Origin: Candidatus Omnitrophota bacterium
GTDB taxonomy: Bacteria; Omnitrophota; Omnitrophia; Omnitrophales; Abzuiibacteriaceae
Reading direction: 5' to 3'
Length of the DNA: 12,355 nucleotides
Assembly (NCBI GenBank): GCA_016206995.1
Contig: JACQQN010000038.1
Location: forward strand, 1-12,355
Below are positions 7,965 through 12,355 of this stretch, piece after piece. The notes under the pieces are model-generated. The model saw only the letters and a program-made list of their open reading frames with translations, was not told the origin of the DNA and made no database searches. A program made the translations under genes and the position numbers. Within the stretch, counting starts at the first letter, position 1, and each line of letters opens with the position of its first letter.

Positions 7965-8318
7965 CTACTTAGCACTCTTGACAAACGTAACTAGCTGTTC
8001 AAACGCGTTCGGATCACGCACGGCGAGTTCTGCTAGAGATCTTCGGTTAAGCTCGATTTTTGCTTTCTTTAGCGTTGCAATAAATCGGGAATACGAAATT
8101 CCATGCTCCCTGCAAACTGCATTGAGTCTTGTAATCCAAAGACTGCGGTAGTTCCGCCTTCTCTTTTTTCGGTCCCGCGTCGAAAATGCAAGCGCTCTTT
8201 GTGCAGTTTCCCTTGCAGTTCGGTATAATTTGTGGCGCCCTCCCCAAAAACCTTTGGCGCGCTTTAACCATTTTTTACGTCGCTTGCGTGATGCAGGAAC
8301 TCTGGTTGCCCTTGGCAT
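7965..8318 (-). CDS. rplT: Large ribosomal subunit protein bL20
   Basis: Ribosomal protein L20, 117 residues, the normal length. It binds 23S rRNA and is needed early in 50S assembly. The sequence shows the family pattern: a very basic N-terminus (SRKRRKKWLKRAKGFWGGR, about 10-28), the conserved RDRKKRRRNYRSLWITRLNA stretch (about 48-67), HGISYSRFI (72-80) and a C-terminal helical domain with ELNRRSLAELA. In well-studied bacteria L20 represses its own infC-rpmI-rplT transcript. I could not identify such an RNA site here. A GAGGT ribosome-binding sequence overlaps the rpmI stop, 9 nt separate the two genes, and the ATG is unambiguous. Confidence 0.98.
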   Translation of the reverse strand: MPRATRVPASRKRRKKWLKRAKGFWGGRHKLYRTARETAQRALAFSTRDRKKRRRNYRSLWITRLNAVCREHGISYSRFIATLKKAKIELNRRSLAELAVRDPNAFEQLVTFVKSAK

Positions 8319-8327
8319 AAAATTACC

Positions 8328-8528
8328 TCACGAGTGATATGGCAATGCTTCTTTAATTTGTTTTGCGTTGGTGACATCCACAGAAGCCCAACCTCTTCGC
8401 TTTCGCTTCATTTTTGAAGACTTATAACTCAATAAGTGGCGTCGCTTTGTTTTCGTAAAGAGTACTTTTCCTGTTGCGGTAACCTTAAACCGCTTCCGAA
8501 CCGCTTTGTTTGTTTTGAGTTTCGGCAT
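8328..8528 (-). CDS. rpmI: Large ribosomal subunit protein bL35
   Basis: Ribosomal protein L35, 66 residues, typical length, a small basic protein of the 50S subunit. It opens with MPKLKTNKAVRKRFKVTATG and carries the RRHLLSYKSSKMKRKRR segment characteristic of the family. The start is supported by GGAG at 8542-8539, 10 nt upstream of the ATG. Both the ribosome-binding site and the first 14 codons lie inside the 3' end of infC in a different frame, so the two genes overlap by 44 nt. The overlap suggests that L35 translation is coupled to that of IF3. Confidence 0.97.
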   Translation of the reverse strand: MPKLKTNKAVRKRFKVTATGKVLFTKTKRRHLLSYKSSKMKRKRRGWASVDVTNAKQIKEALPYHS

Positions 8529-9102
8529 CGACTAATTTCTCCGTTTTCTTTTTTGGTGGTGCTGAGTGCGTTTTCGGCGCTTTTCGGCTCTGAACTTTTG
8601 GCATATAAAGCAGTACGATCGATCGACGCTCGAATCCTTCATTGCGTTCCAACTCTCCAGTATCCGAAATATCCTGAGTAAAACGATCAATAACCCTTTG
8701 GCCCAATTCCGGCCTGGTCGCTTCGCGGCCTCGAAACATCAGAGTCAATTTAACTTTGTCGCCTCGCTCGAGGAAATTGAGAGCGCTTCTCAACTTTGTC
8801 TGATAATCGTGGTCGTCTATATTCGCTGTCATTTTAATTTCTTTAATGCTGATGACATGCTGTTTCTTCCGCGCTTCTTTTTCTTGTTTCTCCAACATGT
8901 ACAAGTACTTTCCAAAATCAAGAACTCGGCATACCGGTGGATTTGCTGTTGGGGAAATTTCAACGAGATCTAAACCCTCTTCTTGAGCTTTCCGAACCCC
9001 TTCATCCACACTTACAATTCCAACTTGTTTCCCGTCGGAGCTAATTAACCTAATCTTTGGTGCACGAATTTTTCCGTTAATACGAATAAATCGACGCTGA
9101 AT
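8485..9102 (-). CDS. infC: Translation initiation factor IF-3 with ATT start codon
   Basis: IF-3 binds the 30S subunit, keeps subunits apart and checks start codon and initiator tRNA. The N-terminal domain includes RINGKIRAPKIRLI (about residues 7-20) and LDLVEISPTANPPVCRVLDFGKY (about 44-66). The C-terminal domain contains EIKMTANIDDHDY, FLERGDKVKLTLMFRGRE and the expected helices. With the start at ATT (9102-9100) the protein is 205 residues. AGGAGG at 9114-9109 stands 6 nt upstream, and a TAA lies in frame just above with no ATG, GTG or TTG between. The first GTG in frame (9009) would remove conserved N-domain residues. A Lys/Ala/Gln-rich tail of about 35 residues extends past the usual end and overlaps rpmI. 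The ATT start implies IF-3 autoregulation, as known in Escherichia coli. Confidence 0.95.
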   Translation of the reverse strand: MQRRFIRINGKIRAPKIRLISSDGKQVGIVSVDEGVRKAQEEGLDLVEISPTANPPVCRVLDFGKYLYMLEKQEKEARKKQHVISIKEIKMTANIDDHDYQTKLRSALNFLERGDKVKLTLMFRGREATRPELGQRVIDRFTQDISDTGELERNEGFERRSIVLLYMPKVQSRKAPKTHSAPPKKKTEKLVDAETQNKQSGSEAV

Positions 9103-9108
9103 ATTACA

Positions 9109-9114
9109 CCTCCT
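9109..9114 (-). promoter_or_regulatory. Consensus ribosome-binding site of infC
   Basis: On the minus strand this reads AGGAGG, the best Shine-Dalgarno match in the window, 6 nt from the ATT at 9102. It fixes the infC start at that non-standard codon. A strong site paired with a weak start codon is the arrangement expected for IF-3 self-repression. Confidence 0.85.
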
Positions 9115-9122
9115 GGTTAAAG

Positions 9123-9149
9123 TTTATAGCGCCAAGTTCCACATGTCAT
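9123..9149 (-). promoter_or_regulatory. Possible sigma-70-type promoter before infC
   Basis: On the minus strand ATGACA (9149-9144; 5 of 6 to TTGACA) and TATAAA (9128-9123; 5 of 6 to TATAAT) are separated by 15 bp, which is shorter than the optimal 17. It sits in the 104-nt thrS-infC gap and would give a leader of only about 15 nt. Internal promoters upstream of infC exist in other bacteria. This is a weak prediction from motif matching alone. Confidence 0.3.
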
Positions 9150-9206
9150 AAAATAGAAAATGAGGTGACAGAATGCCATTTTTAACGTCAAAAATCAAAC
9201 TCTTTC

Positions 9207-10961
9207 TTAGGATCGTTTTAATCTAATTTCCGAAAGTAATTGATCGGTTAATTGCCGTATGGTAATTATCCCTAAATCTTTTTTTCCACGACCCCGTAAG
9301 GAAACCTGATTGGAAGCGACTTCCCGGTCCCCAATCACAGCAACGTAAGGAATTTTTTCGACTTCCGCTTCCCGAACTTTATAATTGATTTTTTCAGACC
9401 GAATATCAAGCTCTGATCTAATTCCTTCTTCGCCAAGCCGTTTGTGAAGCCCTACCGAAAATTCAACTTGTTTTTCAGAAATCGTACACACTTTAACTTG
9501 AACCGGTGCCAGCCAGATTGGAAAGACACCGCCAAAGTGCTCAACCAAAATCCCATAAAATCTTTCGATAGAACCAAAAACAGCGCGGTGAACCATAACA
9601 GGCCGATGTGCCTTCCCATCTTCCCCTGTGTATTCTAAGTTAAAACGTTCCGGCATCTGAAAATCAAGTTGGATGGTTCCACATTGCCAGGTTCGTCCGA
9701 TCGAATCCATCACTTCAAAATCAATCTTTGGGCCATAAAAAGCACCTCCGCCTTCGTGAGTATCATATTCAATCTGGTTTGTTTCAAGCGCTTCTCGAAG
9801 ACTTTGTGTTGCTAAATCCCATTGTTCATCGGTTCCCATAGAATCTTTTGGACGAGTTGATAAGTTAATCGATATTTTTTGAAAGCCGAACGCTCCGTAA
9901 ATTCGCATAATTAAGGAAATCACCTTTGAAATTTCTTCTCGGATTTGATTGCCATAGCAAAAAATATGCGTGTCATCAATCGTAAAAGCCTTTGCCCGAA
10001 ACAGCCCATGAAGAACCCCTGAGAGCTCACGGCGGTGTACCAAGCCAAGTTCTGCAAGCCGAAGCGGCAAATCTCGGTACGAACGTGCATCGCTTCGGTA
10101 AACAACGGTCGCGCCTGGACAATTCATAGGCCGAATCGCAAAATCCTGTTCGTCAACTTTTGTGAAGTACATATTTTCTTTGTAGTGCTCATAATGGCCG
10201 CTTTGCTTCCACAACAAGTCTTTTAAAATAATAGGTGTACGGATTTCAAGATACCCTCCTTTTTCATGTTCATCCCGCCAAAAATTAATTAACTCGTTAT
10301 AAATTATAATTCCTTTTGGGTGATAAAATGGAATTCCTGGAGACTCTTCGTGAAAGCTAAACAAATCAAGCTCCCGACCAAGTTTTCGATGATCTCGCTT
10401 CTTCGCTTCTTCAAGTTGCGCCAAATATTTTTTTAACTCTTCTTCAGAAGTGAACGCAACGCCATAAATCCGTTGGAGCATGGGATTATGTTCATTCCCA
10501 CGCCAATAAGCACCAGCAACGTTGGTTAACTTGTAGCCCCTAATTTCTTTTGTGTTTGCCATGTGCGGACCACGACAAAGGTCAACAAAAGGACCATTAG
10601 AATAAATAGAGACCTGGTCATCAGAAATTCCTTCGATGATTTCACATTTGTAGACTTCCCCACGTTTTTTAAAAAGATCAATTGCTTCTTTTTTGCTCAG
10701 GAAGTTTTGCTTAAACTCTTGATTTTCAGCAATAATTCTTTTGCATTCCTTTTCAATTTTTTCTAGATCATCTTCAGTGATTGGCTTAGCAACTTCAAAA
10801 TCATAAAAAAATCCAGCTTCGGTCGCAGGGCCTGTTCCTAATTTAGTGCCGGGAAAAAGTGACTGCATGGCTTGTGCCAAGACATGGGCTGCGCTATGCC
10901 GCAATCGCTTAATTTTTTCGGAATCTTTTTCCAGATTTTTTTGAATATTTGCAGCGGACAT
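9207..10961 (-). CDS. thrS: Threonine-tRNA ligase lacking the N-terminal TGS domain
   Basis: Charges tRNA-Thr and should edit mischarged Ser-tRNA. At 584 residues it is about 60 shorter than the E. coli enzyme (642). It begins just before the N2 editing domain, so the TGS (N1) domain is absent; an in-frame TAA at 10994-10992 rules out a longer start. Editing residues are intact: His22 and His26 in HSAAH, Cys129 and His133 in CRGPH. The zinc ligands that recognise threonine are present: Cys281 in MNCPG, His332 in DDTHIFC and His458 in VMVHRA. Two positions differ from E. coli: MNCPGA (His337 there) and FTIDD (Gln381 there is Ile328 here). The anticodon-binding domain occupies about 485-584 (WLAPVQV to the end). 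No obvious Shine-Dalgarno sequence precedes the ATG. Confidence 0.96.
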   Translation of the reverse strand: MSAANIQKNLEKDSEKIKRLRHSAAHVLAQAMQSLFPGTKLGTGPATEAGFFYDFEVAKPITEDDLEKIEKECKRIIAENQEFKQNFLSKKEAIDLFKKRGEVYKCEIIEGISDDQVSIYSNGPFVDLCRGPHMANTKEIRGYKLTNVAGAYWRGNEHNPMLQRIYGVAFTSEEELKKYLAQLEEAKKRDHRKLGRELDLFSFHEESPGIPFYHPKGIIIYNELINFWRDEHEKGGYLEIRTPIILKDLLWKQSGHYEHYKENMYFTKVDEQDFAIRPMNCPGATVVYRSDARSYRDLPLRLAELGLVHRRELSGVLHGLFRAKAFTIDDTHIFCYGNQIREEISKVISLIMRIYGAFGFQKISINLSTRPKDSMGTDEQWDLATQSLREALETNQIEYDTHEGGGAFYGPKIDFEVMDSIGRTWQCGTIQLDFQMPERFNLEYTGEDGKAHRPVMVHRAVFGSIERFYGILVEHFGGVFPIWLAPVQVKVCTISEKQVEFSVGLHKRLGEEGIRSELDIRSEKINYKVREAEVEKIPYVAVIGDREVASNQVSLRGRGKKDLGIITIRQLTDQLLSEIRLKRS

Positions 10962-11043
10962 GGTTAAGGTGAGGCAGGTATCATAATGGGATTAAAACTG
11001 AACTATTCTTGAGAGTAACTTCTGTATTTCCATAGACTTACAG

Positions 11044-11072
11044 AGTATAACTTGAAAACTTCTGAGACGCAA
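11044..11072 (-). promoter_or_regulatory. Possible sigma-70-type promoter upstream of thrS
   Basis: On the minus strand TTGCGT (11072-11067, a poor -35) and TATACT (11049-11044, 5 of 6 to TATAAT) lie 17 bp apart. Transcription from here would give a thrS leader of roughly 75 nt. It is the best match I found in the 125-nt spacer between the unknown gene and thrS. Its -35 is weak, so confidence is limited. Confidence 0.33.
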
Positions 11073-11081
11073 GAGGTTTTC
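11054..11081. other. Stem-loop after the unknown gene
   Basis: GAAAAC (11081-11076, minus strand) pairs with GTTTTC (11059-11054), with TCT/AGA continuing inside a C-A mismatch and an 8-nt loop. Read on the plus strand the mismatch becomes a U-G pair and a short T run follows, so the structure fits plus-strand termination better than minus-strand. No minus-strand T tract follows it. It overlaps the candidate thrS promoter. Its role is unclear. Confidence 0.3.
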
Positions 11082-11086
11082 TTTCA

Positions 11087-12355
11087 CTAAGCTGATTGTT
11101 TCACTTCTTCGAGCGCCTGATATTGCGCGACCAGTTCCGCGATCTTATCGAGAGAAATCAAACCAACAAAATGACCTTCAGAATCTACTGTGATGAAAAT
11201 ACCATATTGTTCAAGCAAGCGACTATAGGTGGCTTGAAATCTTAAAATTTGATCAACTGATTTTCCAGAAAGCATCTCAGCAAGCCGCCCTGTCAAATCA
11301 ACTACTGCAAGCAAAAGTTCTCGCGCGGCTTGAATTTTCAAGGATGAAAGATCCATCACCGTAACATAAATTCCGGCTTTAAGACCGCTCAGCGCACTTT
11401 TGTCGCGAACCAAAGCGCCTGCCCCATGTGTTTGGTTGGTAAGTGATGCAAAGTCTTCATCTTGAATGTGAAAAATTCTTGATAATGCGGCATCTTCAAC
11501 CGGAGACAAACGTTTTGAAATTCTTAGTTCAGAACGAATTTTTTCGTATTTGGCATTAAATTGCCCTGTTGGATCCGAAACAAAAATCTGAAAGAGCGGT
11601 TGATCGCCAAATTCACCCGCGGAACGGGCAATTTCAATCAAAGCTTGAAGCAGTAACTCCGTTGCGGGATCATCATCACGAAAAACAACCTTGTGCGGAC
11701 GATTGGGTATTAATCCAAACTGACGGGTAAAATCCTTATCCATGGATCGTAAAACCACTCCTAAAACATTGCTCGGTGGCGTCGCATCGAGCGACAAGGT
11801 TTTAGGCCTAGCAGCAACTGCTCTCTCGATTAAAAGATTGCCGAGTGCTGAGTCACCTGGTGCAGCAACAAAATCCGCAACACGCTCGGCAACCACTTCC
11901 ACTGCGGCACGCAGCGATTCTCGATCTAGATCAACTGGAGCAAAACGTAATTCAGATCTTGGAAGAACCTGTGTAATTTTTTTGGCCTCACGACCTTCTC
12001 GAGAATCTATCGGTTTCACAGTATCGGCATTTTTTACGACAAGGGTTGCAGCTAGACTCAACTTTCGACCAACTGCTTGAACTGGTAAGGAACCGCTCAC
12101 CCTCACCTCTTGCTGCATTGCTGCTTGGCTGGATATTTGTGCTTTGGATTTGATGGGTATGCTTGACTTTAAAACTGTTGCCAAAACTATTTCTTCTCCG
12201 TCGTGCACTCGAATTTGGATTGCATCCGCTCGAGCTGGAACTGAAAACGGCGTTACCGAATAAGTTTCGCTTCCTCGTTTTACTTGAGCTTCAACCGAAG
12301 TCAATCGCCTCACAATTTCTTTAACCTGCGCACTTTTAAAGCCAACGATATAAAT
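11087..12355 (-). CDS. Unrecognised protein, 5' end beyond the window
   Basis: I do not recognise this protein. The frame stays open to the window edge: 422 residues are visible, and 14 of them lie above the first possible start, a GTG at 12313 with no good ribosome-binding site. The true start is therefore probably outside. The visible N-terminal part (about 1-110) alternates polar and hydrophobic residues as in beta structure. A Pro/Arg/Lys-rich link (about 110-135) leads to a long helical, Ala/Leu/Glu-rich middle, including an acidic RDDDPATELLLQALIEIA stretch. The C-terminus (about 384-410) contains GIFITVDSEGHFVGLISLD, which resembles one half of a CBS-type strand-helix pattern, but one repeat is weak evidence. 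No signal peptide or membrane helix is visible. It looks cytoplasmic. Several stretches are GC-richer than the neighbouring genes. Confidence 0.8.
   Translation of the reverse strand: MYIVGFKSAQVKEIVRRLTSVEAQVKRGSETYSVTPFSVPARADAIQIRVHDGEEIVLATVLKSSIPIKSKAQISSQAAMQQEVRVSGSLPVQAVGRKLSLAATLVVKNADTVKPIDSREGREAKKITQVLPRSELRFAPVDLDRESLRAAVEVVAERVADFVAAPGDSALGNLLIERAVAARPKTLSLDATPPSNVLGVVLRSMDKDFTRQFGLIPNRPHKVVFRDDDPATELLLQALIEIARSAGEFGDQPLFQIFVSDPTGQFNAKYEKIRSELRISKRLSPVEDAALSRIFHIQDEDFASLTNQTHGAGALVRDKSALSGLKAGIYVTVMDLSSLKIQAARELLLAVVDLTGRLAEMLSGKSVDQILRFQATYSRLLEQYGIFITVDSEGHFVGLISLDKIAELVAQYQALEEVKQSA

Noticed and set aside
8566..8973. Plus-strand open frame of 135 codons
   Set aside because: It is the antisense shadow of infC; the translation has no family features and infC is unmistakable.
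9007..9009. GTG start for infC
   Set aside because: It would delete 31 residues that match the conserved IF-3 N-domain, and the consensus ribosome-binding site points to the ATT at 9102.
9121..9140. Possible sigma-54 promoter before infC, suggested by TTGGCGC
   Set aside because: The -24-like element is not followed by a TTGC-type -12 element at the needed distance.
10962..11086. T-box or other riboswitch ahead of thrS
   Set aside because: The spacer is only 125 nt and I see no T-box core sequence or terminator/antiterminator pair followed by a T run.
11742..12080. Plus-strand open frame of 112 codons
   Set aside because: It is opposite the unrecognised minus-strand gene; its Ser/Arg/Thr-rich low-complexity translation looks like a shadow of an Ala/Arg/Glu-rich protein.

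Overview
The window is a gene-dense bacterial stretch in which every supportable gene lies on the minus strand, so transcription runs from high to low coordinates. It uses the standard genetic code. Its core is the classic translation cluster thrS-infC-rpmI-rplT-pheS-pheT. This is followed directly by a LytS-type histidine kinase, a LytTR response regulator, rarA (mgsA) and a stand-alone sigma-54 activator. By eye the GC content is around 40 percent, with a strongly AT-rich tail at 1-112. I cannot place the organism securely. The mix of a short PheT, a short ThrS, a LytS/LytTR pair and a sigma-54 activator suggests a diderm or uncultivated candidate-phylum bacterium, possibly of the PVC/Omnitrophota kind. 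That placement is inference only.

Layout in transcription order. Positions 12355-11087 hold the 3' part of an unrecognised protein that runs off the window. Positions 11086-10962 are a 125-nt spacer with a candidate promoter and a stem-loop. thrS occupies 10961-9207. A 104-nt spacer with another candidate promoter leads to infC at 9102-8485, which starts at an ATT codon behind a perfect AGGAGG. rpmI (8528-8328) overlaps the infC 3' end by 44 nt. rplT is at 8318-7965, and a 47-nt spacer with a short direct repeat precedes pheS (7917-6940). pheT (6943-4880) overlaps pheS by 4 nt.

The remaining genes are packed with almost no space: the histidine kinase starts 1 nt after pheT (4878-3226), then the LytTR regulator (3223-2456), rarA (2454-1114) and the sigma-54 activator (1105-113). 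The final 112 bases are AT-rich and contain two inverted repeats. One of them abuts a possible promoter for a gene beyond the window.

Functionally, thrS, pheS and pheT charge tRNAs, infC starts translation, and rpmI and rplT encode ribosomal proteins L35 and L20. The kinase and LytTR protein form a two-component pair. RarA acts at stalled replication forks. The last gene activates sigma-54 promoters. Tight spacing suggests the signalling and repair genes are read through from the translation operon. I see no dramatic unknown system here. The most notable points are the domain-reduced PheT and ThrS, the AUU start and unusual overlap of infC, the signalling genes embedded behind pheT, and an unrecognised protein at the right edge. 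No gene-free stretch exceeds 300 bases, and I recognised no tRNA, rRNA, CRISPR array or insertion sequence.
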